From Microbacterium sp. Marseille-Q6965 (GTDB lineage: Bacteria > Actinomycetota > Actinomycetes > Actinomycetales > Microbacteriaceae), in the NCBI RefSeq assembly GCF_946151065.1, contig NZ_CAMGZA010000002.1:1-64000 (forward strand): a DNA stretch of 64,000 nt, in the 5' to 3' direction. Made by a program: the position numbers and the translations under genes. Each line of letters opens with the position of its first letter. Positions within the stretch are counted from its first letter, which is position 1. Below are positions 35,884-44,294 of this stretch, piece by piece. The notes below the pieces were generated by a model, which did no database searches, had not been told where the DNA came from, and was given only the letters and a program-made list of their open reading frames with translations.

Positions 35884-37122
35884 TCAGGGCCGGGGCAGCG
35901 GCTGCAGGCGCGACAGCTGGGTGACGTGCCGCGGCTCGAGCTCGGCGAGGGATGAGACCCCCAGCAGCGCCATCGTGCGGACGATCTCGGTACGCAGGAT
36001 GTCGATGGCACGGTCCACGCCGGCGCGACCGCCGGCCATGAGGCCGTAGAGGTAGGCGCGCCCGATGAGCGTGAACTTCGCCCCCAGCGCGATGGAAGCG
36101 ACGATGTCGGCGCCGTTCATGATGCCGGTGTCGATCATCACGGTCGTGTCGCGACCGACCTCCTTCACGACGTGCGGCAGCAGGTGGAATGGCACGGGGG
36201 CGCGGTCGAGCTGGCGCCCGCCGTGGTTGGAGAGGATGATCCCGTCCACCCCGAGGTCGACGAGGCGCTTGGCGTCGGCCACGTTCTGCACGCCCTTGAT
36301 GACGATCTTTCCCGGCCACATGCCGCGGATGACGTCGAGGTCCTCGTAGCTGATGGTCGGATCCATCGCCGCGTTCAGCAGCTCGCCCACGGTCCCGCCC
36401 GTCGTCGACAGCGACGCGAACTCGAGCTTCGGCGTGGTGAGGAAGTCGAACCACCACCATGGGCGGGGGATGGCGTTCACGATCGTGCCGAGGGTGAGCT
36501 GCGGCGGGATCGAGAATCCGTTGCGCTTGTCTCGCAGGCGGGCGCCGGCGATCGGCGTGTCGACGGTGAACTGCAGGGTGTCGAAGCCGGCCTCGGCGGC
36601 ACGACGCGCCAGGCCGTAGGAGACCTCGCGATCGCGCATCACGTACAACTGGAACCAGTTGCGACCGTTCGGGTTCGCGGCCTTCACGCCCTCGATGGAG
36701 GTGGTCCCGAGCGTCGAGAGCGTGAAGGGGATCCCTGCGGCGCCCGCCGCTCCTGCGCCCGCGGCCTCGCCCTCCGTCTGCATGAGGCGGGTGAACCCCG
36801 TGGGGGCGATGCCGAAGGGCAGCGCCGACGGGCCGCCGAGGATCTCGGTGCTCGTGTCGACGTTCTCCGCGGGGCGCAGCACGTCCGGGTGGAACTCGAT
36901 GTCCTCGAAGGCCTGTCGGGCGCGAGCCAGCGAGATCTCGCCCTCGGCGGCGCCGTCGGTGTAGTCGAATGCGGCGGCCGGGGTGCGGCGCTTGGCGATG
37001 GCGCGCAGATCGCCGATCGTGAGGGCCGCATCCAGGCGGCGCCGGCGGGCGTTCAGGTCGGGACGCCGGAACCTCATGAGCTCGAACACGTCGGCCGGGC
37101 GGGGGAACTGTCGGGTGACCAT
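35884..37122 (-). CDS. lldD: FMN-dependent L-lactate dehydrogenase / alpha-hydroxy-acid oxidase family
   Basis: A 412-residue FMN alpha-hydroxy-acid dehydrogenase. [60 protein letters not shown] and the catalytic-His block SNHGGRQLD are visible. Its place as the last gene of the rhamnose operon fits oxidation of the L-lactate formed by RhaEW to pyruvate. A mycofactocin-type or lactate monooxygenase variant cannot be excluded. ATG 37122 has GAAGG 7 nt upstream; the gene starts 10 nt after rhaB ends. Confidence 0.88.
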   Translation of the reverse strand: MVTRQFPRPADVFELMRFRRPDLNARRRRLDAALTIGDLRAIAKRRTPAAAFDYTDGAAEGEISLARARQAFEDIEFHPDVLRPAENVDTSTEILGGPSALPFGIAPTGFTRLMQTEGEAAGAGAAGAAGIPFTLSTLGTTSIEGVKAANPNGRNWFQLYVMRDREVSYGLARRAAEAGFDTLQFTVDTPIAGARLRDKRNGFSIPPQLTLGTIVNAIPRPWWWFDFLTTPKLEFASLSTTGGTVGELLNAAMDPTISYEDLDVIRGMWPGKIVIKGVQNVADAKRLVDLGVDGIILSNHGGRQLDRAPVPFHLLPHVVKEVGRDTTVMIDTGIMNGADIVASIALGAKFTLIGRAYLYGLMAGGRAGVDRAIDILRTEIVRTMALLGVSSLAELEPRHVTQLSRLQPLPRP

Positions 37123-37132
37123 CGGCAAGCCT

Positions 37133-38560
37133 TCAGGAACGGGCGCGCGGCGCGAAGCGGCGCGGCGGGTGGGAGCGGGAAACGGTGTGGCGGAGGCTCT
37201 CGAGCGATCCGGAGACGAGACCCGAGGCGCGTGCCTGCACGAGCAGGTTACCCAGGGCCGTCGCCTCGACCGGCCCGGCGAGCACCTCGAGACCGGACCG
37301 GTCTGCGATGCGCTGGCAGAGCAGCTCGTTCAGCGCCCCGCCGCCGACGATGTGGATGGTCTCGACGGGCACGCCCGACAGGTGCGAGGCCTTCTGCACC
37401 GCGTCGGCGAACGCCTGCGCGAGGCTCTCGACGATGGACCGGGCCATCGCGGCCCGTGTGGCGGGCACGCGCTCGCCGCGGTCCCGGAACCACTCCGAGA
37501 TCCGCGCCGGCATGTCGCCCGGGGGCATGAACACGGGATCGTTGGCGTCGAAGACCGGAACGCTCTCATCGACATCCGCCGCCGCGCGCAGCAGGGCAGG
37601 CAGGTCGAGCGCGGCGCCGTCCTCGGCCTCCCACGCGCGCACCGACTCGCTGAGCAGCCACAGTCCCATCACGTTGTGCAGGAAGCGGACGCGGCCGTCC
37701 ACGCCGCCCTCGTTCGTGAAGTTCGCCTCGCGGGCCGCGTCCGACAGCACCGGGTGCTCGGTCTCGACCCCGACCAGGCCCCACGTGCCGCACGAGATGT
37801 ACGCGGCGCGGTCGGCACGCATCGGCACGGCGACGACCGCCGATGCCGTGTCGTGCGAGCCGACGGCGACGACGGGGGCGTCGCCACCCACCTCGGCCGA
37901 CACATGGGGCAGCAGGGTGCCGATGCGCGCACCGGGGTCGACGAGCTGCGGCAGGATCGCGCGCGGGACGCCGATGCGCTCAGCGAGCTCGGTGTCCCAC
38001 TCGCGGGTGCGCACATCGAGCAGTCCCGTCGTGGACGCGTTCGTGCGCTCGGCGGTGCGCGCGCCCGTGAGCAGCCACGCGAACAGATCGGGCACGAGGA
38101 GCATGCCGTCGGCGAGCCCGAGCAGCCCCGTCTCACGCTCGCACGCCAGCTGGTACAGCGTGTTGAACGGAAGGAACTGCAGGCCGTTGCGCCGGTAGAG
38201 CTCCTCGAACGGCGCCTCGGCGTGCACGATCTCGACACCATGCGCGGTGCGCTCGTCGCGGTAGTGGAAGGGCGTTCCGAGCATGCGGTCGCCCCGCATC
38301 AGGGCGTAGTCCACCGCCCAGGAGTCCACGCCGATCGACCGGATCTCCGGCTCGCTCGTGAAGGCCGCCTTCAGCCCGTCCAGCGCGCCGCGGTACAGCG
38401 CGATGAGGTCCCAGTGCAGCCCGCTCGGGGTGCGCACGGGGGCGTTCGGGAAACGCCCCACCGTCTCCATACCGATCGACGCCCCGTCGAACCGGCCCAC
38501 GATCACGCGCCCGCTGGTCGCCCCGAGGTCGACCGCCGCGACGGCGCCCGAACCGCTCAC
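37133..38560 (-). CDS. rhaB: Rhamnulokinase
   Basis: A 475-residue FGGY-family sugar kinase. The N-terminal ATP-binding strand is [43 protein letters not shown] and [18 protein letters not shown] are characteristic of rhamnulokinases. It phosphorylates L-rhamnulose to L-rhamnulose 1-phosphate. The GTG at 38560 has GGGGGAA upstream and overlaps the stop of a 63-codon frame by GTGA. It lies between rhaEW and lldD in the operon. Confidence 0.92.
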   Translation of the reverse strand: MSGSGAVAAVDLGATSGRVIVGRFDGASIGMETVGRFPNAPVRTPSGLHWDLIALYRGALDGLKAAFTSEPEIRSIGVDSWAVDYALMRGDRMLGTPFHYRDERTAHGVEIVHAEAPFEELYRRNGLQFLPFNTLYQLACERETGLLGLADGMLLVPDLFAWLLTGARTAERTNASTTGLLDVRTREWDTELAERIGVPRAILPQLVDPGARIGTLLPHVSAEVGGDAPVVAVGSHDTASAVVAVPMRADRAAYISCGTWGLVGVETEHPVLSDAAREANFTNEGGVDGRVRFLHNVMGLWLLSESVRAWEAEDGAALDLPALLRAAADVDESVPVFDANDPVFMPPGDMPARISEWFRDRGERVPATRAAMARSIVESLAQAFADAVQKASHLSGVPVETIHIVGGGALNELLCQRIADRSGLEVLAGPVEATALGNLLVQARASGLVSGSLESLRHTVSRSHPPRRFAPRARS

Positions 38561-38748
38561 GACGGTTCCCCCTGCTGTGCGAGCGCAGCAGCACGGCGCC
38601 GCTGCGCGCACCGCCGCTCTGCACACCGAAGGAGACTCGTCGGCCCTGCCGCCGCGGGGCGCAGGAATACGGCACGCGCGCGGATGCGGCGCACCCGATC
38701 TTCCTTCGTTGTCCAGACCGCGAGGGCGAGCGTCGTCGGAACGCTCAT
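38557..38748 (-). CDS. Candidate 63-codon ORF bridging rhaEW and rhaB
   Basis: A 63-codon frame starts at ATG 38748, overlapping the rhaEW stop by ATGA, and ends at TGA 38557, overlapping the rhaB GTG by GTGA. Both junctions therefore show the 4-nt overlaps typical of coupled genes. The product starts MSVPTTLALAVWTTKEDRV and becomes very Arg/Ala-rich with two Cys, like untranslated high-GC sequence, and I recognise no family. It may be only a translational bridge through a 184-nt spacer, a remnant, or a coincidence. Confidence 0.3.
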   Translation of the reverse strand: MSVPTTLALAVWTTKEDRVRRIRARAVFLRPAAAGPTSLLRCAERRCAQRRRAAALAQQGEPS

Positions 38749-40781
38749 CGCAGGAACGCCTGGGCCACGCCCGAGTCCACGGGGATGTGCAGACCCGTCG
38801 TGCGGCTGAGCTCCGGCCCCGTGAGCACGTACACGGCGTCGGCGACGTTCTCGGGCACGACCTCGCGCTTGAGGATCGTGCGGTTGGCGTAGAACTGCCC
38901 GAGTTCCTCCTCCTTCACCCCGTAGGTCGCGGCGCGGTTCGCGCCCCAGCCCGAGGCGAAGATGCCCGATCCGCGCACGACGCCGTCGGGGTTGATGCCG
39001 TTCACACGCACGCCGTGCTCGCCGAGCTCGACCGCCAGCAGACGCACTTGGTGCGCCTGGTCGGCCTTGGTCGCGGAGTACGCGATGTTGTTCGGCCCGG
39101 CGAAGACGGAGTTCTTCGACGAGATGTACACGATGTCGCCGCCCATGCCCTGCTCGATGAGCGGCTTCGCGGCCGCCTTGGAGACGAGGAACGAGCCCTT
39201 CGCCATGACGTCGTGCTGCAGATCCCAGTCCTTCTCGGTGGTCTCCAGCAGCGGCTTCGACAGCGACAGCCCGGCGTTGTTCACGACGAGGTCGATGCCG
39301 CCGAAGGCCAGGAGCGTCGCATCGATCGCCGCCTGCACGCCGGCGGCGTCGGCGACGTTCGCCGCGACGCCGATGGCGACATCGGCCGAGCCGAGCTCGG
39401 CGGCCACGGCCTGGGCCTTCTCCAGGTCGAGGTCGGCGACGACGACGCACGCGCCCTCCTTCGCCAGGCGCGTGGCGATCGCCTTGCCGATGCCGCTGGC
39501 GGCGCCGGTCACGAACGCGATGCGGCCCTGGTGCGTCTTCGGCTTCGGCATGCGCTGCAGCTTGGCCTCCTCGAGCGCCCAGTACTCGATGCGGAACTTC
39601 TCCGACTCGGGGATGGGCTGGTACGTCGAGAGAGCCTCGGCGCCGCGCATCACGTTGATGGCGTTGACGTAGAACTCGCCGGCCACCCGCGCGGTCTGCT
39701 TGTTGGCGCCGTAGCTGAACATGCCCACGCCCGGCACGAGCACGATGAGCGGATCGGCGCCGCGCATGGCCGGAGAGCTTTCGTCGGCGTAGCGCTCGTA
39801 GTAGGCGGCGTAGTCGGCCCGGTACTGCTCGTGCAGCTCCTTCAGCCGCGCGATCGAGTCCTCCACGGACGCCGACGCCGGCAGGTCGAGCAGCATCGGC
39901 TTGACCTTGGTCCTCAGGAAGTGGTCGGGGCAGCTCGTGCCGAGCTCGGCCAGTGCGGGCGCCTTCTCGGACGCGAGGAACTCGAGCACGACGTCGGCAT
40001 CCGTGAACTGGCCGACCATCGGCTTGTCGTGGCTTGCCAGCCCACGGATCGTCGCGGCCAGAGCGGCCGCCTTGGCGCGGCGCTCTGGCTCGGGCAGCGC
40101 CTCGAAGCCGGAGCGCACGCCCCCGAACGGCTCGGCCTTGCCGTGCTCGTCGATGTATCTCTGCGCGGTCTCGATGATCCAGAGCGAGTTGCGCTCGCTC
40201 TCCTCGCTCGTCTCGCCCCACGCCGTGATGCCGTGCCCGCCGAGGATCGTGCCGATCGCCTGGGGGTTCTGCTTCTTGATCTCGGCGATGTCGAGGCCGA
40301 GCTGGAAGCCGGGTCGGCGCCACGGCACCCACACGACCTTCTCGCCGAAGATGGTGCGCGTCAGCTCCTCGCCGTCGGCGGCCGTCGCGATCGCGATGCC
40401 GCTGTCGGGGTGGAGGTGGTCGACGTGCGCCGCGTCCACGAGCCCGTGCATGGCCGTGTCGATCGAGGGGGCGGCCCCGCCCTTGCCGTGGAGGCAGTAG
40501 TCGAACGCGGCGACCATCTCGTCCTCGCGTTCGATGCCGGGGTACACGTCCACGAGCGCCCGCATGCGGTCGAGGCGTAGCGCCGCCAGGCCCGCCTCGG
40601 TGAGGGTGCCGAGGTCGCCGCCGGAGCCCTTCACCCACAGCAGCTCGACGGGCTCACCCGTGACGGGGTCGGTGTCCGTGCCCTTCGCCGAGGTGTTCCC
40701 CCCGGCGTAGTTCGTGTTCTTCGGATCAGAGCCGAGGCGGTTGCTCCGTGCGATGAGGGCCTCAACGGCGGGGTTCGTCAT
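38745..40781 (-). CDS. rhaEW: Bifunctional rhamnulose-1-phosphate aldolase / L-lactaldehyde dehydrogenase
   Basis: A 678-residue fusion. The N-terminal part (about 1-400) is a class II aldolase with a metal site in VDHLHPDSG and GGHGITAWG. The C-terminal part (about 430-678) is a short-chain dehydrogenase with VTGAASGIGKAIA, NNAGLS and the YSATK catalytic Tyr-Lys. This is the RhaEW arrangement that splits rhamnulose 1-phosphate to dihydroxyacetone phosphate and L-lactaldehyde and oxidises the latter to L-lactate. ATG 40781 has AAGGAAGAGG just upstream. It lies 26 nt after rhaI. Confidence 0.93.
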   Translation of the reverse strand: MTNPAVEALIARSNRLGSDPKNTNYAGGNTSAKGTDTDPVTGEPVELLWVKGSGGDLGTLTEAGLAALRLDRMRALVDVYPGIEREDEMVAAFDYCLHGKGGAAPSIDTAMHGLVDAAHVDHLHPDSGIAIATAADGEELTRTIFGEKVVWVPWRRPGFQLGLDIAEIKKQNPQAIGTILGGHGITAWGETSEESERNSLWIIETAQRYIDEHGKAEPFGGVRSGFEALPEPERRAKAAALAATIRGLASHDKPMVGQFTDADVVLEFLASEKAPALAELGTSCPDHFLRTKVKPMLLDLPASASVEDSIARLKELHEQYRADYAAYYERYADESSPAMRGADPLIVLVPGVGMFSYGANKQTARVAGEFYVNAINVMRGAEALSTYQPIPESEKFRIEYWALEEAKLQRMPKPKTHQGRIAFVTGAASGIGKAIATRLAKEGACVVVADLDLEKAQAVAAELGSADVAIGVAANVADAAGVQAAIDATLLAFGGIDLVVNNAGLSLSKPLLETTEKDWDLQHDVMAKGSFLVSKAAAKPLIEQGMGGDIVYISSKNSVFAGPNNIAYSATKADQAHQVRLLAVELGEHGVRVNGINPDGVVRGSGIFASGWGANRAATYGVKEEELGQFYANRTILKREVVPENVADAVYVLTGPELSRTTGLHIPVDSGVAQAFLR

Positions 40782-40807
40782 GTCCTCTTCCTTGTGTCGG
40801 CGGTGTC

Positions 40808-41980
40808 TCACGCGCCCCAGCCGGCCTGCTGGCCGCCGACGCGCTCGTTCTCGATCCGCTGCTGGTAGCCCGACTCGATCTGGGCCTTCATGGGATCGGC
40901 CGGCAGGCCGCGGGCCGCGCGCCACTCAGCGAGGGAGGGGCGCACGTCGGTGTAGAAGGCGTCCATGAAGACGGCGTTGGCGGCCAGCGGATCACCGGCC
41001 ACCTGCGCCGCGCGCAGCGCCTCCTGGTCGACGAGCAGCGCGCGGGCCGTCATCTCCTGCACGTTCAGCACCGAGCGGATCTGACCGAGGATCTTGTTCT
41101 CCACGTTGTGGCACTGGTCGAGCATGAACGCCACGTCGGGGTTGTTCAGACCGCCGCCGCGGATGACCTCGAAGATGATCCGGAAGAGCTGAAAGGGATC
41201 GGCGGCGCCGACGATGAGGTCGTCATCGGCGTAGAAGCGGCTGTTGAAGTCGAAGGAGCCGAGCCTGCCGAGGCGCAGCAACTGCATCACGATGAACTCG
41301 ATGTTCGTGCCGGGGGCGTGGTGCCCGGTGTCGAGGCACACCATCGCCCGCTCCCCGAGGGCCGTCACCTGGGTGTACGACGTACCCCAGTCGGGGACAT
41401 CGGTGTGGTAGAACGCCGGTTCGAAGAACTTGTACTCGAGAACGAGGCGCTGCTCGTCTCCGAGCCGGTCGTAAATCTCCTGCAGCGACTCGTGCAGCCG
41501 ATCCTGTCGGCCACGCATGTCCGCCTGGCCGGGATAGTTCGAGCCCTCCGCGAGCCAGATCTTCAGGTCGCGCGACCCGGTCTCGTGCATGACGTCGATG
41601 CAGGCGAAGTGGTGGTCGATGGCCTTGCGGCGCACCGCGGCATCCTCGTGTGTGAGCGCGCCGAACTTGTAATCGTCGTCCTGGAACGTGTTCGAGTTGA
41701 TGGTCCCGAGGCGCACGCCCTCGTCCTCGGCGTGCCGCCGCAACGCGGAGAAATCACACAAGTCCCACGGGATGTGCAGCGCGACGGTGGGAGCGAGCCC
41801 GGTGAGGCGGTGCACCTGTGCGGCATCGGAGATCTTCTCGAACGGATCGCGGGGCGTGCCCGGGGTGGCGAACACCTTGAAGCGGGTGCCGGAATTGCCG
41901 AAGGCCCACGAGGGCAGCTCGATCGACTGCTTCTCGAGGGCCGACAGGGCCTCGGGAGCGAGGGTGGGGTGCGTGCTCAC
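40808..41980 (-). CDS. rhaI: L-rhamnose isomerase (RhaI type)
   Basis: A 390-residue TIM-barrel sugar isomerase of the RhaI (Pseudomonas/actinobacterial) type rather than the E. coli RhaA type. KIWLAEGSNYPGQ, VLEYKFFEPAFYHTDVPDWG, VCLDTGHHAPGTNIEF and FDFNSRFYADDDLIVG carry the metal-binding Glu, Asp and His residues. It converts L-rhamnose to L-rhamnulose. The GTG start at 41980 has GAAAGG upstream. It follows rhaM by 51 nt. Confidence 0.92.
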   Translation of the reverse strand: MSTHPTLAPEALSALEKQSIELPSWAFGNSGTRFKVFATPGTPRDPFEKISDAAQVHRLTGLAPTVALHIPWDLCDFSALRRHAEDEGVRLGTINSNTFQDDDYKFGALTHEDAAVRRKAIDHHFACIDVMHETGSRDLKIWLAEGSNYPGQADMRGRQDRLHESLQEIYDRLGDEQRLVLEYKFFEPAFYHTDVPDWGTSYTQVTALGERAMVCLDTGHHAPGTNIEFIVMQLLRLGRLGSFDFNSRFYADDDLIVGAADPFQLFRIIFEVIRGGGLNNPDVAFMLDQCHNVENKILGQIRSVLNVQEMTARALLVDQEALRAAQVAGDPLAANAVFMDAFYTDVRPSLAEWRAARGLPADPMKAQIESGYQQRIENERVGGQQAGWGA

Positions 41981-42031
41981 GGTGAGTCGCCTTTCTCGGT
42001 CATGCGGCGCGGGCGCCGCGGGGTCTGGGCG

Positions 42032-42394
42032 TCAGGCGCCTGTCGACGTCAGGCCGCGGGCGGCGGCGAGCTGCGATTCCAGGTGGAACACCTCGGGGAG
42101 GGCCGCGGCGTCTTGATCGGGGCGTCCCGTGAGCCCGATGAAGAAGTCGGCGACCGAGGCCTCCCAGCGCGCCGCGACTTCGCTGCGCGCGAGATATTCC
42201 CGCGAGGCGGCGTCGTCGTCGGTCTCGTAGAAGCCGACGAGGTGGCCGCCCCCGAGGTGGAAGATCGAGTAGCAGCGGCGACCCGAGGCGGCAATCTCCT
42301 CCAGCATCTCCGGCCAGACCGGGTGGTGCCGTGCGATGTAGTCGTCGACCCGTGCCGGGTCGACCCGCAGGGTGAAGCAGATGCGTTGGCTCAT
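42032..42394 (-). CDS. rhaM: L-rhamnose mutarotase
   Basis: A 120-residue protein of the RhaM (YiiL) family, beginning QRICFTLRVDPARVDDYIARH. The conserved HHPVWPEM segment and the FHLGGGHLVGFYETDD strand are visible. It interconverts the anomers of L-rhamnose to supply the isomerase. It is the first gene of the operon, directly after the promoter and two LacI-type operators. Confidence 0.92.
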   Translation of the reverse strand: MSQRICFTLRVDPARVDDYIARHHPVWPEMLEEIAASGRRCYSIFHLGGGHLVGFYETDDDAASREYLARSEVAARWEASVADFFIGLTGRPDQDAAALPEVFHLESQLAAARGLTSTGA

Positions 42395-42415
42395 CGTCGA
42401 GTCCTCTCTCGGCCA

Positions 42416-42427
42416 TGAATCGTTTCA
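42416..42427. promoter_or_regulatory. LacI-type operator TGAATCGTTTCA
   Basis: Near-palindrome 22 nt upstream of rhaM. Its centre is 43 bp from the perfect palindrome at 42459-42470, about four helical turns, which suits cooperative binding. Confidence 0.65.
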
Positions 42428-42458
42428 CAACGCCGCATCGCCTTCGAGGAAGCGACGG

Positions 42459-42470
42459 TGAATCGATTCA
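42459..42470. promoter_or_regulatory. LacI-type operator TGAATCGATTCA
   Basis: Perfect 12-bp palindrome, the best match of the rhamnose regulon in this window. It begins about 12 bp downstream of the predicted -10 of the rhaM promoter, so a bound repressor would block transcription. Confidence 0.75.
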
Positions 42471-42481
42471 GTGCTAATGCT

Positions 42482-42510
42482 ACCCTGGCCCGACCGCGAG
42501 GCGGTGTCAA
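42482..42510 (-). promoter_or_regulatory. Promoter of rhaM-rhaI-rhaEW-rhaB-lldD operon
   Basis: On the minus strand a perfect -35 TTGACA (42505-42510) is followed by a 17-nt spacer and CAGGGT (42482-42487) as -10. Two operators lie immediately downstream. Confidence 0.65.
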
Positions 42511-42538
42511 GGGCCGCGGCGCGGCGCCGGGCCCGGCG

Positions 42539-43981
42539 CTACACGGTGCGGAAGTCGATGCCGAGGAGCGAAGCCGCGGCGCGGTAGTCGCCGGCGCGAC
42601 TGCCGAGTGACAGCGACCAGTGGTGGCCAACCCCGGTCGCCGACCACTGGTCGACCCATTCGCCGGGATCCCGGCCGAAGTCCACGCGGCTCGTCGTGTT
42701 GCCGATCTTTAGCAGCGGTCCCGGCACGACCGTGCCCTCGGACGCCACGAACGCGAGGGAGCCGTCGCGATCCTGCCCGAGACCCAGCAGCGTCACGGGG
42801 CCATGGCGCACATCGAACTCGACGCTGACTCCCCAGCCCCGCTTTCCGTGGTAAACCCCCAGGCCCCGCAGCAGCGGATCGCGGCTCGCCACGGTCAGGT
42901 GCGCCGGCCCGTCGTGCCCCATCTCCACGACGCCGTCCTCGAAGTCCAGTGCCTGGATCTCGCAGAACGAACCGCCCGCGCCGATCACCTGCGTCGCCAA
43001 CTGCGCCACGGTCGTGCGCAGCTCGTACTCGCCCGTCGCCGGGATGCCCCGGGCGGTCAGCAGCGAGGCGCCCAGGATCATTCCGGCGCCGAGACGTTCG
43101 TGCTGCTCGCCGTCCAGACCGCGGTGGTAGTACGCGAGCGTGTCGAGCGCGAAGTCGTCCACGAGGTGGTCGAGGCCCACCGACACTCTCGCGCCCCACG
43201 CGAAGTCGTCCTCGTTCACCGATCCGTCGACCCTGAAGATCTCCCGCGCGAGCGCCATCCGCTCTCGCGTCTGCGCGTCGGTCACCTGCTCGACGCGCAC
43301 CCGCAGGTCGTCAAACTCCAGCACCTCGACGTGCGAGCCGAACGTCGTCGGCAGCAGCGTGAGGTCGGTCGAGACGTCGAGCATGCCGGGGTAGAGGTGC
43401 CCCATGAGCCCGTGGCGTGCGTGCCGCAACGCGGCCCGGATGTGCGCGGCATTGATCCACTGCTCGATGCGCTTCCACGCCGACTCCTGCCGCAGCCAGC
43501 CGGACACGGATCGGAACGGGATGCCGGCCCGGCGAAAGACGTTCCCGACCTCCGGCACGGGGCACTGGCCGCAGTAGGCGAGCCAGGCGCCGGTGTCGAA
43601 GGAGGCGTGGTCCATCCTCTCCGTGGGCTGCAGGTCGATGACCAGCACGGGGCTGTTCGCGCGTTGCGCGATGGGCAGCACCATCGATGAGGTGAGGTAC
43701 GTCGTCAGGAACAGCACGATGAGATCGCAGTCCGCCTGCCGCAGCCTCTCCGCGGCCGCGGCGCCCTCGGGAGCGTCGGAGATGAAGCCGACGTCGGTCA
43801 CGTCGGCGTCCATGCCGCGGAACCGCTCGGACACGTAGCGCGCCGACTCCTGAAGTTGGGGGAGCAGCCCGGGGAACTGTGGCCAGTACGTCCCCAGGCC
43901 CCCCGCCACGAGCCCGATCCGTGGCCTGCGGCGTGGGCGCGGTGGCAGGAGGGGGCTCACCTCACGCAGGCTCTCGTTCAT
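42539..43981 (-). CDS. L-fucose/L-arabinose isomerase-family protein, substrate unknown
   Basis: A 480-residue protein of the L-fucose/L-arabinose isomerase-like fold. RIGLVAGGLGTYWPQFPGL starts the first Rossmann-like domain. DCDLIVLFLTTYLTSS and VPVEV-like AYCGQCPVPEVGNVFRRAG follow. The C-terminal part has FVDDFALDTLAYYHRG and GHDGPAHLTVASRDPL with likely metal-binding acidic and His residues. True araA or fucI sequences differ, so the sugar is unclear; a deoxysugar or uronate from rhamnogalacturonan is possible. Divergent from the GH106-like gene with a shared operator. Start ATG 43981 has GAGGCGAGG upstream. Confidence 0.75.
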   Translation of the reverse strand: MNESLREVSPLLPPRPRRRPRIGLVAGGLGTYWPQFPGLLPQLQESARYVSERFRGMDADVTDVGFISDAPEGAAAAERLRQADCDLIVLFLTTYLTSSMVLPIAQRANSPVLVIDLQPTERMDHASFDTGAWLAYCGQCPVPEVGNVFRRAGIPFRSVSGWLRQESAWKRIEQWINAAHIRAALRHARHGLMGHLYPGMLDVSTDLTLLPTTFGSHVEVLEFDDLRVRVEQVTDAQTRERMALAREIFRVDGSVNEDDFAWGARVSVGLDHLVDDFALDTLAYYHRGLDGEQHERLGAGMILGASLLTARGIPATGEYELRTTVAQLATQVIGAGGSFCEIQALDFEDGVVEMGHDGPAHLTVASRDPLLRGLGVYHGKRGWGVSVEFDVRHGPVTLLGLGQDRDGSLAFVASEGTVVPGPLLKIGNTTSRVDFGRDPGEWVDQWSATGVGHHWSLSLGSRAGDYRAAASLLGIDFRTV

Positions 43982-44183
43982 CGGTGCCTCGCCTCGGGGG
44001 TGTCGGGGGAGGCCGTTCCTTTCGGGACGGCGGGCATCGCCGGGTGCGCGGCGAGCGGTCCGGGCTCGGTGGTGGTCTTCACGGGACGTCCTCGTCTCCT
44101 TCACTGCGTCGGTTGCGGGCGGGCACCGAGCGTGGCGCGCGCACACGTCGCGTGCCTCGTCCTGCCCTCGTCCCACGCCGGTG

Positions 44184-44212
44184 TGGACGGCCCGGCTCGG
44201 TGGCCGTAGAGT
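44184..44212 (+). promoter_or_regulatory. Promoter of the GH106-like gene
   Basis: TGGACG (44184-44189) and TAGAGT (44207-44212) are separated by 17 nt. The LacI-type operator starts 15 bp downstream of the -10. Confidence 0.5.
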
Positions 44213-44226
44213 GACGATAGAGCGAT

Positions 44227-44238
44227 TAAATCGATTTT
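44227..44238. promoter_or_regulatory. LacI-type operator TAAATCGATTTT
   Basis: The inner AAATCGATTT (44228-44237) is a perfect palindrome. It shares the core AATCGATT with the other rhamnose-regulon sites. Confidence 0.6.
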
Positions 44239-44294
44239 ACAATCGCCACCGGTTCCGCCGGCGGGCGCGGCGTTCAAGGAGGAACGAGCCGTCG

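Larger units (their letters stand above)
43982..44294. other. Divergent regulatory region between isomerase-like and GH106-like genes
   Basis: This 313-bp gap has no convincing gene. It contains the promoter TGGACG-N17-TAGAGT (44184-44212) reading right and a LacI-type operator at 44227-44238. Open frames here are Arg/Pro-rich shadows. Nothing else was seen in its left half. Confidence 0.6.
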
